From Microbotryomycetes sp. JL201 (taxonomy: Eukaryota > Basidiomycota > Microbotryomycetes), in assembly GCA_033819885.1 (NCBI GenBank), contig JAQYUZ010000025.1, positions 62,001-126,000 of the forward strand: a DNA stretch of 64,000 nt, written 5' to 3'. Position 1 is the first letter of the stretch, and each line of letters opens with the position of its first letter. Shown piece by piece: positions 14,938 to 26,679 of this stretch. The translations under genes and the position numbers were made by a program. Below the pieces are notes generated by a model, which made no database searches, had not been told where the DNA came from, and saw only the letters and a list, made by a program, of their open reading frames with translations.

Positions 14938-17310
14938 ATGCGTCCAGCGAGGTGGACTGCCCGTCTACCTCGCAAGGCGCCGCCGCCTGTCCTACAAGGG
15001 GTACGCAAGCGCTGCAAGACGGCCAGTGCGAACCGACCGCAGCCGCAGTCGCGGACGAGCACCAATCTGGCATCAGAGTCGCCTAGGACATCTCAGACTT
15101 CACCAAAGGCCGATGCGGTACCCTACACGGCAGATGTCAACGCGCTGCGCGCTCTCGCCGGGGTGCTCAAGAACGCGCCTCGGCTGAACAAAAATCGCGT
15201 GCGCTCGCAGCACTGCATGACGGTCACAGATATGCTCAACGAGCTGCCACACTGGAGATTGGCATGCTGGAAGGCGCACACGCTTTTGTCGACGCACGTG
15301 GACGCCACAGGCCGCCACAAGTTCCAGTCCGCCGTCGCGAGCCTTGTCGGCCAAGCAATGCGCATCTTCGTCCACGTCGGCAGGCACAATGAAGCGCGAG
15401 AGCTTGAACGAGCATTCTTCACAACGGCGCCACCGAGACGTATCCCTGTAAACGGCAAGGCGACAAGCGACGAGTACGCTCCAGACAGCACAAATAACTT
15501 TTTTGGCCGCACACTCGCCCTCGGCGCAGGTCTCGGGCTCAATAGGCATCTCGCTTCTACGTCATGGATGCCGGCCGTCGAGCTCCGAGCTTCGTCGTCG
15601 CTGCAGGAACCGTCGCCCGCCACTTTAGACCAGGTCGCCACGCTGCTCGAAGACATCCAGGGCCACTCGACTGGGCGCCTGCGCGACAAGCACTTGCCGG
15701 CGCACGTCGAAAGGTTTGCCAATCGACTACGGGATGCGCTTGTCGAACGCAATGTAGACCCATTCGACGCAGACTTTGTGGTGCGAAGACACTTGGCGCT
15801 CGACGAGAAACACGTTCCTGGCGCAAACGAGCTGCGAAGTATGGCTGCGCTCGACATTATGCTTGACCAGATCGAACATGTCCCGGGAACCGACGACGAG
15901 ACCCGCGAATGTGCCAGGATGATTGTCGATCGTCTGCAGGAACGCGCTGGCCCAGCCATCGACGTATTTGCGACGTGGATAGACTCGCAAGGCCCTCAGG
16001 CTCGTGACTTTCCGCTGGATGCATCGGAGAGATTACACAAGCAAGCACAAAAGCTGCACTTGGCCGTCCGGCTTTGTCTCGCGCGCGGTCAGCTAGCACA
16101 AACGAAAGCCGCTCGCGAAGAAAGCTTTCAACGGGCGTGTAGTCTCTACAGACAGTCACTCGGTTTGCTTCAACATTGCAAGAGCGGCAGACAATTTGTC
16201 GACTTGCGTCAACGCCAATCGAGCAGTCTGATCCGCCTCGTGTGGGCCGGGCTCGGATCAAGTTGTCGTCGCTCGTTGGCAAAGAGATCGGATCGAGACC
16301 GCAAGCTGAGCTTCGTGGGCGCCGTCAGCATCAAGCATATGACGTCGACGCTCGGCCTCTTCCGAGAGACAGTAACGACGTTGCAGCAGCTCAAAAGCAT
16401 GATACGGTACCCGCACGCGCCGATCACTTCTCATTTAGTCGGGCTCGATGCAACTGTCTGGTGTGAAGTCATTCACAGCCTGAGGCCGCGTCGAAAGCGC
16501 TCGAGTTCGGACAGACCAGATTCGGCTAACGACAATCGACATTCTGCGTCATGGTCAGCTTATGACTGGGACACGGTTCGCCACGCATTGGATACGATAC
16601 TGTTTTGCAGAAAACACGACAGCACTATTTTGTCTCGCTGTCACGATTCTTTGCCGACGACCTTGTCCGAGCCTGCTTCATCCTTGCGACCTTTGATGGT
16701 TCGGACGAGCCACATCATGGCACTCGTCCGGGCTGTACTACTGTCGTCGCCGCCGCCGCTCGCATCATCGCCTCTTCCCTTGTCGTTGTCGTCGTCATCT
16801 CGTCGGTTGTTTGAAGACGACGACGATGTTGCTTGCCGCGGATCGCCACCTTCCTCAGCTGCCATCATCTCTGACCGCGTCAGATGGTTATTGAAATGGA
16901 TCGATCAACTTCAGTACCAACTCGGTCGAGCCTCAACCTCTCTTGTCGCCCAAGACCAACTTCAACCAGAACACTTTACGAAGAAGCACATCACGTCGCT
17001 TGAAACGTTGTCCGGGGAGCCAGTGTCGATTAAGCAAGACGTTTGCACTATTCAAGACGTTTGCAAAGTCTCGGTAAAGACAAGAGAGGTCAAGCCCTTG
17101 ATGGTCACAAGGTCGGCTTTAACCATGTCTCGGTTACGCAAAGAAGTTGTCAAGCGAACGATTGTTAAAACTGGAATCATTGACGTTGTCAAACAAGAGT
17201 GGGGAGGCAAAACACATCGTGATTGGACTGCTGAGGTTTTGGGAAAGGTTGAGCGGTGGCAAGATCAGAGGGCGAAAGAGAGGCATGCGACTGTGAGTTT
17301 TCGCTTTTGA
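14938..17310 (+). CDS. Hypothetical protein, possibly mitochondrial
   Basis: A single uninterrupted frame of 790 aa from the first ATG at 14938; the open frame extends further upstream but only with a GTG. The N-terminus (MRPARWTARLPRKAPPPVLQ) is basic and free of acidic residues, as in mitochondrial presequences. The middle is helical with no repeats I can name, although patterns such as SFQRACSLYRQSLGLLQHC resemble helical-repeat (PPR/TPR-like) proteins. A Ser/Pro-rich and then acidic patch (EDDDD) lies near 16780-16830, and the C-terminus is basic. Intron-free coding is unusual among its neighbours. I do not recognise it; an organelle gene-expression factor would be a guess. Confidence 0.65.
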   Translation: MRPARWTARLPRKAPPPVLQGVRKRCKTASANRPQPQSRTSTNLASESPRTSQTSPKADAVPYTADVNALRALAGVLKNAPRLNKNRVRSQHCMTVTDMLNELPHWRLACWKAHTLLSTHVDATGRHKFQSAVASLVGQAMRIFVHVGRHNEARELERAFFTTAPPRRIPVNGKATSDEYAPDSTNNFFGRTLALGAGLGLNRHLASTSWMPAVELRASSSLQEPSPATLDQVATLLEDIQGHSTGRLRDKHLPAHVERFANRLRDALVERNVDPFDADFVVRRHLALDEKHVPGANELRSMAALDIMLDQIEHVPGTDDETRECARMIVDRLQERAGPAIDVFATWIDSQGPQARDFPLDASERLHKQAQKLHLAVRLCLARGQLAQTKAAREESFQRACSLYRQSLGLLQHCKSGRQFVDLRQRQSSSLIRLVWAGLGSSCRRSLAKRSDRDRKLSFVGAVSIKHMTSTLGLFRETVTTLQQLKSMIRYPHAPITSHLVGLDATVWCEVIHSLRPRRKRSSSDRPDSANDNRHSASWSAYDWDTVRHALDTILFCRKHDSTILSRCHDSLPTTLSEPASSLRPLMVRTSHIMALVRAVLLSSPPPLASSPLPLSLSSSSRRLFEDDDDVACRGSPPSSAAIISDRVRWLLKWIDQLQYQLGRASTSLVAQDQLQPEHFTKKHITSLETLSGEPVSIKQDVCTIQDVCKVSVKTREVKPLMVTRSALTMSRLRKEVVKRTIVKTGIIDVVKQEWGGKTHRDWTAEVLGKVERWQDQRAKERHATVSFRF

Positions 17311-17552
17311 AAAACGGCATTTCTATCTTTGTATATTGAAGCTGATGTTCACGTATTTGGTTTTGCTTTCGTCGTTGTAGCAAGTTCTGATAGAGAAAGA
17401 GGGTGCAGGGTCTGCCAAAGCTTGAATAGAACAGTCTTGACGAAATGATAGAACTGCATGGCAACGAGGCGGCCGAGAGAAGTCGATTAGGACAGTGATG
17501 TATTGAGTATGCACACGTCGATTGCAAGTCATCAAGAGAAACATGGGCAGGT

Positions 17553-18270
17553 CTATGCTGCCTTTGCGTCAGTGGCCGGTTCCTCCTTGACCAACTTTGC
17601 GTCGAGCAACATGTTTTCGAGTTCGCCAGATTGGTGCAGTTCAATCATGATGTCGCAACCGCCGATGAATTCGCCTTTGAGGTAAACTTGGGGAATCGTC
17701 GGCCAAGTGCTGAGTGGGTGGCGAACGAACGAGACGGGTCAGTTGTCTGTCTTGATCGATCATGTGATCTGGCTGGAGTACATCAAGGTGATGTTGGGAC
17801 CAGTGAATCCCGCAAGATGCACAGTCTGTGCCACAAGGGTCGCCTGCCTCACTTTGAAATGATCGGAATTGCTTACCTGTACTCCTTGATTCCCTCGCGC
17901 AGCTCTTGGTCTTCCAAGCAGTTGAAGCTGACAATCTTTTCTCTGGGCACGCCTTGGATTTCAAACACTTGACAGACGGCGCGAGAGAATCCACATTGAG
18001 GCATGTCGGGCGTGCCTTTCATGAACAAGACGAGGTCGTTCGACTTGACGACCTGCGCGCTCGCGGGACGGGCACAGAGTCAGTAATCTGATCGAGCATT
18101 TGCACAGAGGGCAAAGTATTCACATTGTCAATCTTTTGGCGAGCTTCGGCCGAAAGATGACGAACGGCGACTCGCGCCGCGACGGGCGAGCCAAGCACGC
18201 GAGGTCCGAATCGTGCAGGAGACAGTAGCGTGGACACGCCAAGTCTCGATCGAACAGCAGACGCAAACAT
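17553..18270 (-). CDS. GRX5: Mitochondrial monothiol glutaredoxin
   Basis: Transfers Fe-S clusters in the mitochondrial matrix. Three exons, with introns at 18053-18123 and 17710-17876. Translation from 18270: [20 protein letters not shown] (presequence), [30 protein letters not shown], the single-cysteine active site [12 protein letters not shown], then [20 protein letters not shown] and [10 protein letters not shown], which bind glutathione. The tail is [10 protein letters not shown] with stop 17553-17555. Met codons further upstream are in frame to about 18377, so the start is a choice; 18270 gives the best presequence and clears the divergent neighbour. Confidence 0.93.
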
Positions 18271-18373
18271 CCGGGGGGTTCGTGGGGTGGCTTGACGAGA
18301 GAGAAACGCAAAGATTCGGCCGCGCTCGGCCCCGGTCGACTTTGTCATTGCTCGTCTGACAGCGACTGGAAAC
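18271..18373. promoter_or_regulatory. Short divergent promoter GRX5/TPR gene
   Basis: Only about 103 bases separate the two chosen start codons. Both proteins carry likely mitochondrial presequences, so shared control is plausible but not shown. Confidence 0.4.
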
Positions 18374-19451
18374 ATGCGCGCCTGTACTAGAGCTGCCAGA
18401 TCATCTCTCAAGTCTGCGAGACGGATACCGGCATGCTGTGCTCCAGTCAGCGCCGCATCTGTGGCTGTCAATCGCTCGAGCTCGGCGCTGGCAGCCTCTG
18501 CTCGACCGCAACGGCAATTGACGACGTCTGCACAGCGTAAGGACTTTCTTGAGTCGAGTCCAGCTCGGACAGACCCTTGCGAGAGCTGACGTGGGCACCG
18601 CTGCAGTCAGCGCAACGGCTACGACAGCTCAGTCGTCTTTGAACGACCCGCAAGACGATGCAGCGCAGCAACAACTAGACTTGGGCAACCAGGCGTTGCA
18701 GACGGGCGACCTCGACACCGCAGGCAAACACTATAAAAAGTCTCTCGAGATTAAACCGACTTCGATCGGTGAGCCTTCTTTCGAGTTTGTATGACCATGC
18801 TCATCGTGACTGACCTTGGTGCCAATTGGAGGTCATTACAATATGGGTGTCGTCCTGTGAGCTCTCTTTCCATCCCTGCGCCGCCCTTGTCACTCACTCA
18901 TGGCTCGTTCGTCTGCGCCACCAAGCTACTCGCAATCAGATTTGGCTGGAGCGATCAAAGAATTTGAAGCTTCCTTGACATTATTTGACCCTTCGATCAA
19001 ACCTCCTCCGATTCCTGACGACATCAATGAACCCTTTGCTCCTTTGACTCCAGCTCAACAAACTTTGGCAGACACACACATGAATCTCGGCGCGGCTTAC
19101 ATCTTGTCTACTCCACCTCGACCAGACAAGGCTCTAGAACATTTACAAAGGGCGTTGATGATGAACCCTGAAGACGGTGAAGTGTGTTTTAATTTGGCAG
19201 CAGTGTTGGAAGCGACAGGAGAAGAAGAAGAAGCAATGTTGGCGTACCAAAAAGCTGAAAAGTTGGGAATCGAACGCGCTCAAGTCAACATTCGCAATGT
19301 GCGTCCTGTTTGTGTCGTTCAAGATTCCGAAACGTTTCACGCTGAGATTTGACCGCGGTTCTTGCAGCTCGGAGCAAAGTTGTTGGCAAAGGCTCGCAAG
19401 GAAGAAGAGGAAAAGGAAGCTCAAACGAGCAAGGCCAAGGCTGACGAATAG
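18374..19451 (+). CDS. TPR-repeat protein with likely mitochondrial presequence
   Basis: Exon 1 (from 18374) encodes MRACTRAARSSLKSARRIPA...RQLTTSAQ, a basic Ser/Ala-rich presequence ending in a typical RQLTTS cleavage context. After the first intron the protein holds about four tetratricopeptide repeats: QQQLDLGNQALQTGDLDTAG, HYNMGVVLYSQSDLAGAIKE, MNLGAAYILST...ALEHLQRAL and CFNLAAVLEATGEEEEAMLA. The C-terminus is a charged helix (LAKARKEEEEKEAQ) ending at 19449-19451. Four introns, one very short exon (GHYNMGVVL). It is probably a protein-interaction adaptor in mitochondria. No orthologue recognised. Confidence 0.8.
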
Positions 19452-19605
19452 AAAACAACAGGCAGACTAGAAGCGGTGAACAGGTAGACTTGGTGCAAAA
19501 GAGGCAACCGCAATTTTCTCGTTTCAGAGCGGTGATTACAACAATGACTGCGGTACTATGCACATGTGCCAGAGGAGAGAAAGAGAAATTCAAAGATGGC
19601 GTATC

Positions 19606-20219
19606 TCACCCTGACACTTCCCACGTCTTTCCTTGGTCGCCTCCGTCGCTCCATCTGACCTGTTCACCTTTCTCTCGCATCAAATCCTCGATCGTGCGAG
19701 GTTGTTTTGTGCCTATCGGCAGCCCTTGAGGATGGGCCGTCGAAGGTGTTGAAGAGAACCAACCCAAGTTGTCGGCTGTGAGATAACGGAAATGAGTCTT
19801 GTTTGCATCACGACACGCCATGGCCCGAAAGACTGACCGATCAGATGCCTGTTTTGGCAAGCTGGGCACTCTACGAGTACGATTCCTTTCTCATAACTCT
19901 TTTTTGAAAACTCGTGCGTTGACCTGTGATGGCATGGCTTTGTTTGCGTGTCGGTTGTATGTGTTGTCGTCATTGGGACAGGCGCCGTGCACGTGAATGT
20001 GATTTGCAGACGTCTGTCGATTTGACCGATGGGGGTCGATTTATTTTGCTGTTGGTGTTGCTGCTGCTGCATTGAGCGCAGTGAGGTCGTGAACGGTGCA
20101 GCAGACGGCGGCGCAAGGCGCACGGCCAATGCCGACCAAGCGATTGGTGCACGAGTCCGGGCGAGCATGGCCGGGCGTACGGCAAACAGCACTTTTGCTG
20201 AACGCGCTACAAGTGACAT
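19606..20219 (-). CDS. ZIM17: DNL-type zinc finger protein, mtHsp70 escort
   Basis: Matrix chaperone that keeps mitochondrial Hsp70 soluble (Zim17/Hep1/Tim15). The start at 20219 gives a presequence (MSLVARSAKVLFAVRPAMLA, then a Gln-rich stretch). The zinc domain reads RLQITFTCT, PCHHRSTHEFSKKSYEKGI, VLVECPACQNRHLI and, after an intron, ADNLGWFS: the four zinc cysteines and the DNL signature. The tail IEDLMREKGEQVRW is typical. Between the first two zinc cysteines the genome carries an extra stretch of 42-48 bases whose length is a multiple of three (about 19985-20030); it may be a weak in-frame intron. It is divergent from BFR2, 94 bases apart. Confidence 0.92.
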
Positions 20220-20313
20220 CCGCTGCTGGGACTTCGTGGCTCAAAGACAAAAAAAGTTTCGGCCGAGCGTCGCGAGTTTCTCACTTTGCCCTTTGCCGCA
20301 CGCTCACGCAGCC
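20220..20313. promoter_or_regulatory. Short divergent promoter ZIM17/BFR2
   Basis: 94 bases between start codons of a mitochondrial chaperone gene and a ribosome-assembly gene. No element could be named with confidence. Confidence 0.4.
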
Positions 20314-22454
20314 ATGTCAGGTCAGTGTGCATTACCTGCGTCGAATTCAAGAACACTCGCTGACGGATAGCACATCTCGCCACACGGACAGCGCGGTCAA
20401 CTTTGGCCGAGCAGCTCGCTCAAATCTCGCAGCCCGCGCCGCAAGGTCAGCCACGAGACTCGTTCACATTGACAGACAACCTAATCTTGTGCTTCGACCC
20501 TACCAGACTTTGATCCCGAGGACTCGTATGCGACGTACGCCAACGAAAAGAGTTCGGCTCAAGTCGACCTCGACGCTGCCAGGCAAGACTATGTACAAGT
20601 CGGGTGAGCAAAACGTGTCTCATTCATTCGACGAGCTGAAACGCGAAGCTGATCTTGATGCCGATGGCAATGACACGTAGACCAAGCGGATTGAGGCGCA
20701 AGAATCAGGCAGTGGTCGACCCAAAATACTCTGGAGCAGTGAAAAGCCGCAAAGCATTGTACGGCGACGAGGACGATGATGAGGAGGACGACACCGACAG
20801 TAACAGCGAACAAGGAGTCAAAGGCTTTGCCGATTCAGCGGGCAGCGACGACGAGGTAGAGGTCGAAGACGAGCAGGACGAAGAGGACAAGTTTGGAGAC
20901 TTTCAAGACCTTGAAGCAGACGATTCTCGCCAAGACGAATCTGAAGGCTCCGAGGAAGAGTCGCAATCAGAAGATGACGAACGGCAAGAGTTGCAGCAGC
21001 GCAATGGCCTCGCCACCACTCGGCCCGCCTCGAAAGAGCAAGGAGAGAAAGCAATGATCAAGCAATTGCGACAAGCAGCCAGTGCAGACGTGGAAAAGGG
21101 AAGAGACGTCAAGAAACAACTCGTGAGCTTGTGCTGCGGCAGTCGATCAATCGGCTGAATGGTGACGAGCGCTGACCTGAGATTCGTGTCAGGCATTCTG
21201 TGACAACGTGCTCGAGTCGCGCATCAAGTTACAGAAAGCGGCGACGGCCGTCAATTCTCTACCTCAACACGACAACGCCTCGAAATACTTTTCTCAGTTG
21301 TCTGATGAGATTTCGGATACGCTCGCTGCGATCGAACAAGTCAACGAGCAACTGTTCAAGTTGAGGCAGAGCATAGCACAGACGAATGACCAAGTGCAGC
21401 TGCCAGCAGACTTTGGCGCTACCCGGAAACGCAAGAGAGGCGGTGACTCGCCTGACCAGTACCTTGATGCGACGCTTGCAGACCTTGCAGCTTTTGATGC
21501 CGCGTGAGTACTCGAGGGTCGCCAAAACTGCATCGTGTTCCGTTTCACTGATGATTTGGTCTTTCGATCAGCTGCGAACCTTTCTTGCGCTCGACAGTGA
21601 CAAAATGGTCCGATAAAGTTTTAGCCGCGTCCGGCTTGGCACTCTCGTCGTCTAAGAAATTCAAAGCCGTCAATCAAAACGTCATGTCTCAGATTGACCA
21701 CGCCTTGTCTAATACGGAGCGGGAACGTTTGATCAAAAGGACCAGAGTTCGAAGGTCGACGGACAAGCCGATTGTAGGCAAACCGGAACTTGCTGAACTG
21801 GACGGCGAGAAGAAGATGGGCGACGAACAAGTGTTTGACGATGGTGATTTCTATCAACAATTGTTGAGGGACGTTATTGAAAGTCGAATGCTCGACTTGG
21901 GTGCGTGCCTCGCGTAAAGCGTTCCGTTTATGAATCTCCAGCAGCTAACTCACTGGTTAACGCCCGTTTTGCATTTTCGTGACTAGATGATCCGACGCTC
22001 GAGAGTCTGAGAATGGCTTCAGCTCGACAACGCAAGCAGAAAAAAGTTGTCGACACACGAGCTTCCAAAGGTCGCAAGATCAGGTAAGACCAGAGACTTT
22101 CGAGCCTTTTCGATCATTTAGTGAACATTCTTCTGACATGTTTTCGGTTCATTCAAAACCAAAAACGAAACAGGTATCACGTTCACGAAAAGGCTCAGAA
22201 TTTCATGATTCCAATCGAAGCTGGTCAGTCTCGAGGCGTACTACACTTGAATTTGGTATTACGGGTCTAACTAATGAAACGGTCAAACAGGCGCTTGGCA
22301 CGACGAGCAAATCGATGAATTGTTTGCGTCACTCCTCGGACGCAATTTCAAGAACGGCGGCGCATCAAAAGACAAAGAGGACGACGACGAGACCCTTGGC
22401 GGTACCCTTGCACAGTCGCAGGTTGATGTTGGCAGTCTGAGGTTGTTTGGTTGA
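20314..22454 (+). CDS. BFR2: Bfr2/AATF ribosome-assembly factor
   Basis: Nucleolar small-subunit processome protein. A tiny first exon (ATGTCAG at 20314) splices to HLATRTARSTLAEQLAQISQ, then PAPQDFDPEDSYATYANEK and DLDAARQDYVQVG, the family N-terminus. An acidic middle (EDDDEEDD, DEVEVEDEQDEEDKFGD) leads to the AATF/TRAUB domains: KYFSQLSDEISDTLAAIEQV, CEPFLRSTVTKWSDKV and DGDFYQQLLRDVIESR. Last come SARQRKQKKVVDTRASKGRK and VHEKAQNFMIPIEAG, ending SLRLFG with stop 22452-22454. About eight introns. Divergent from ZIM17. Confidence 0.92.
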
Positions 22455-22669
22455 AGCTTGGTCAAGTACGAGAGTGTGTTGTATCACGTATGTTTGCTTT
22501 ACACAGAACGAATGTCACCTATAAAAACAAATCGAGAACGAAAACATTTAGAACAGATGTACCGAGAACAAACTACCGAGGACATGACCAATTTTACAAA
22601 CGTGAAGATAACTCTTCAAGGATGTGATGATGTAGAAACGAGCACATCATTGGAGCTTTGCGCGCTAAT

Positions 22670-25600
22670 CTACCCGAAATACCCCCGAGGCTGCGTCGAC
22701 TCGTCCGGTGCCCTGAATTGGCCAGTCGTCGATGGTGGCGGGGGTGTCATTCCGCTCGAAAACGCACCAAACCCTTGACTAGAGGCTGAAGTCATCGTGC
22801 TAGCGTAACGCTCTTGCCACTTGCGCTGTGGATCTTCGTACATTCTCGGATCCATGAAATCCGACGTCGCTGCTACGACCGTCGTCGTCGATGAAGAGGA
22901 GGCGTACGTCGTCGACATCATTGATTCGAAAGTAGGATCAAAGACGTTTGTGATTGACGATCCCGGAAACATGCCCGAGGCTGCAACTGGCATAGATAAT
23001 GGCGACATGCCCGTCGACATGCCCGTCGACATTGGATTGTTCATCGCGGGGGGTGTCGCGATTTCGAACGATGCCGGACTCGATGAACTTGAACTTGTCG
23101 GACCGAAAGGGATAGCACTGGAGCGGGCATCGTTAGGCTTGCGTAACGCGTCCGAATAAACGCTCATGTCGTAATTGATGCAGACTGGTTGGCTGGAAGG
23201 CGCATCACTCAACGTGTCATGGGGCAGACACTGAGACGGCTCGTCGTAGAGCATCTTGAGCGACTTGTGCGTGCTCTCTGCAAGGATCATTTTGAACTTC
23301 CACGTCAAACGGAGCAGGCAGGTGCACTCACGGCCGAGTTCGGTACTGTAGGCATACATGGCTGCTAGGATACATTCGATATCGGCGCGCAACTGATCCA
23401 CGCCGCTCGTGATGCCTCTGTATTGTTGGATGGCGAGCTGGCGGACCAGAGTTCGCCCGGCGATGGCCCAACAGAACTGAGAGCTGGATGTCAGGTCTTT
23501 ACAAAGTTTAGCTTGACAGCTGAAACTCACATTGATGAAAGGGCACAGCAGACCGACATCAAACGACGTGCTGAACAAGCCGTAAATTGCTTCCAAAATG
23601 GCCTTGGCGCTCATGACGCACCGAGTCATTGACAAGTCGTCGTCTTTAGTAGTCGCAAAAGGCTCATGCAGCATAATTGTCGCCGTATGCGGCAATGCAG
23701 AGATGAGGCACAGTCTGTTGTCGTCCGTAACACGCGGCGACATATTGGCATATTCGCGAGGGAGACTCAGACGGAAAGAGACGGCGTCGGCGTCGAGCTG
23801 CTTGAATTCGGGCCTGCGGAAGTAGGCTGAGTTGATTAGGAGCCACATCATTCGCGTCAAGACTTACGTCATCCGCACGTCGACGGGCGGTTCTCGCGCT
23901 TTCGGATTGCCGACCTTCCACGCCGTCGATGTCGGTACGCGATGCAGATAGTTGACTATTCGGCCAAAGAGAATGACTGCTTTGATGTAAAGCTGGAACC
24001 CCTGAATGTGTTGGGGTGGGTGTGAGATGAGAAAGTGTGGATGTCGTGGCGAGAGAACGCTCGTGTCCGTGTTGCCCAGCTAGTTGACGAGCAGTGAATC
24101 AGTCTGCACATAGCCTAGGTCCGTTTGAAACTACTCACCGAGTAAACTCCGTTGCAAGATGGCAGAATAGTAGAGACGTCGGCTATCAGGAATCAGATAT
24201 CCGTTAGCAAATGCGGCTGACTTGTGCAGATAGAATACCACTCGCTCTCATCCAGACTTGTTGCCCAACCCGTACTCGCGCTCGAAAATCTGTCGGCCAT
24301 GAAAGCCAGCCAGAACGTGACCGCTCGCGTGTGCAACTCTTCTTGATCGTCCGTCGGGGGCAGAAGGTTCGGCTTGCGCATGGCATTCAGAAAGCCGCCA
24401 GAATATTCTGAAGCCGGCTTCAGGTGGTTGATGCCAAGCGGTGTAGCAATCCTCGTGGCGAGACCGCATCCGAGCCAGACTTCGACGAATCTGAGGGGTA
24501 AAGGTCAGTACGAGTCTGAGATTGAGCGCCAAATTAGCCAATTGACCGAGCAGCAGAATACGAGTAGAAGCAAAGCAGAATCGTCGCTTGCAAAACTTGA
24601 AGCAGACGCTTGCCGCCGGCAATCGCTTCTTCGACATGTGCCTGCAAAAGCAAGACGCAGTGAGCCTTGGCCACATGTCGCGGAAAGGTGGCTCACTCGG
24701 GCGCGCTTTGCATGGTAGTCAGCAGGCGTCGCTTCGCTACCCCAGTACCTGTTTTCAAAACCGAAAAAATCCGCAGAGACCATTCGGACAGACGTCGCAA
24801 TCATGGCATGGATGAGGCAAGGATGAGGAAACCCGCTATTGTTGGGTGGCAAGGACAAGGCGGCGAGAAACTTTTGCTGATTGATCATGCCTACGCGAGT
24901 AGGCTCAGCTGAGATCGCGAGCGAACGAATTATAACTTTGGCATACCTGTCGCAGCGTGATTTTTGGAGAAGTAGACGTTGACCAATCTGTTGACGAGGT
25001 CAGGCGAAGGCAAGTCTCGTGGCCATCCAGGGTACAGAATCTCCAGAAATGAGCGTTCGCCAGATTCTGGCAGGCTCGCAGACGATGCCGTGAACGGCAG
25101 GTGATGAGGGACATCCAACACTCTGCCAAAAGACCGGCTGACAGCTGAAGTGGGAGCCGCCGAGAAAACTGAAGGCGCGGCCGAACTAGCAGTTTGTCCG
25201 CTGGCTTGCAGCAGCATGTCGAGATTCGCGTTGACGAGTGCTTCAGACATTGAGGACGATCCGAATTGCATGCTCGAGGCGTTTGACGGCGATGGCTGAC
25301 TGCCTGCCTGTTTCTGCGCGAGCAGGCCTTCCAGCTCTGCAATGCGCGACTGCAACTCCTTGACTTTGGCTTGGCCACCGGCCCCTCGCCTGCGTTTCTT
25401 TGTTTCGTCTTCGTCGTAGTTGCACTCGATTTTCGATGGGTCTTCACCATGAGCAATGGCCGACCGTGAGCAAGCGCCACAAGCTGGCTTGACGCCATCA
25501 CCTGTCACAAGGCAGGGCGTGAGCGTGCGAAAAGGAGCAACATCACTTCTTTTGATCTGTCCTGACATTTGACCTGCAAGTGAGCGCAGTCAGTTCCATA

Positions 25601-25883
25601 AATGATCACGTGCGCAGGCGCGAGAGTGGGGCGGATCCGTGCGCGGCTGGGAACGCTTACCTTGCGGTTGCGGCACACGATGCACGCCTGGGAGTGTTTC
25701 CAATCTAAATCAGCGAGTGTTGCACAGTCGAAACAGACGTTTGGCGCGAGAGTGACTGACCATGCCCCGATTGAGCGACGGCGCATGTCCGGCGCCATGC
25801 GACGACAGCGGTGCACCAGTCACAATCGCTTCCGCAAAACTGGTTGTGGTCATAGAAGTCGCTTTGTCTCGCTGTGGCGGCAT
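22670..25883 (-). CDS. Zn2Cys6 fungal transcription factor
   Basis: Gal4-type regulator. From the start at 25883 (an in-frame Met at 25982 is the alternative): MPPQRDKATSMTTTSFAEAI...NRGM, then CIVCRNRK, VKCDGVKPACGACSRS and DPSKIECNY, split by introns at K|V and inside the third cysteine codon (KT|GT). The last inter-cysteine gap is 15 residues, longer than the classical 6-8. A basic linker (TKKRRRG) and coiled coil (KVKELQSRIAELEGLLAQKQ) follow, then the fungal transcription-factor middle-homology region (SFLEILYPGWPRDLPSPDLV; LSLPREYANMSP; LPHTATIMLHEPF). The tail is Ser/Pro/Met-rich and ends QPRGYFG. Many introns. Target genes unknown. Confidence 0.88.
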
Positions 25884-26027
25884 CACGCGCGATCGCTGGT
25901 GCACAGACGCGGCGGGAGAGTAGCAAAGTGACCGAAGCCCGAACAGCGCGATATCCACTGAATTTCGACTGATTACACGCAAGCGACGACGTCAAACTAT
26001 GTACACACTACATATCGTTCAAGCTCT

Positions 26028-26679
26028 TCACTGCTCAGCCATCGTCTTGATCTCGATGCGATGGCGCTGGGTTCCCTGGCTCTTGGGCAACGTCACGTGC
26101 AGCAAACCGTCCTTGAGACTGGCGTGTACGTCCTCGGGCTTGGTACCGACAGGCTGTCATGAACGAGCCGTCAGTCAAGGTGCAAACGACAAATTGAAGT
26201 GGCAACTGACAACAGGCACCGAGCGAGAAAATGACGAGTACATGCGCTCGCGGACGCGATAGTCTTCCTGCTTGTACTCGCGTTCGTTGTGCTCTTTGCC
26301 AGACAAGACGAGGTGGTCTTCACGCAACTCGAGATCGAGGTCGCGAGCTTGCAGACCAGGCACGTCCGCTTCGACAACGAGGTTGTCGCCTTTGTCGATG
26401 CTGTAGAGCATGAAGGTCAATTAGTCGAGTATCTGAGGGGCTGCAGACGAGTGACCGAGCCGTGGAATGCAGTAGCCGAGCCGCCACCAGCCCGTTCTGG
26501 CTACAGTCCATCACAGTAGCCTCGGTCAGCAGCGGCACTCACATGTCAAGACGTGGCATCACGACTGCCGTGCTGTGCTCGGTCGTGAAAGGGAACCCGA
26601 GGTGCGAGAACGTCGAAACGTGTGACGGCTGCTGGCGCTCGGTACCAGAGGTGCTCTTGGAATAGAAAAGGGATGACAT
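26028..26679 (-). CDS. Small heat-shock protein (Hsp20), cytosolic
   Basis: ATP-independent holdase. Start 26679: MSSLFYSKSTSGTERQQPSH with no signal peptide. The alpha-crystallin domain spans three exons: FMLYSIDKGDNLVVEADVPG, LQARDLDLELREDHLVLSGK, YRVRERMYSSFSRSVPV, and last PVGTKPEDVHASLKDGLLHV, with HRIEIKTMAEQ at the end. Stop 26028-26030. It faces a second Hsp20 gene across 465 bases, so heat-shock control of both from one region is likely. Confidence 0.92.

Noticed and set aside
15123-15959. Long minus-strand frame (278 aa) within the 790-aa gene
   Set aside because: Lies antisense to a longer, better frame; likely a shadow of biased codon use.
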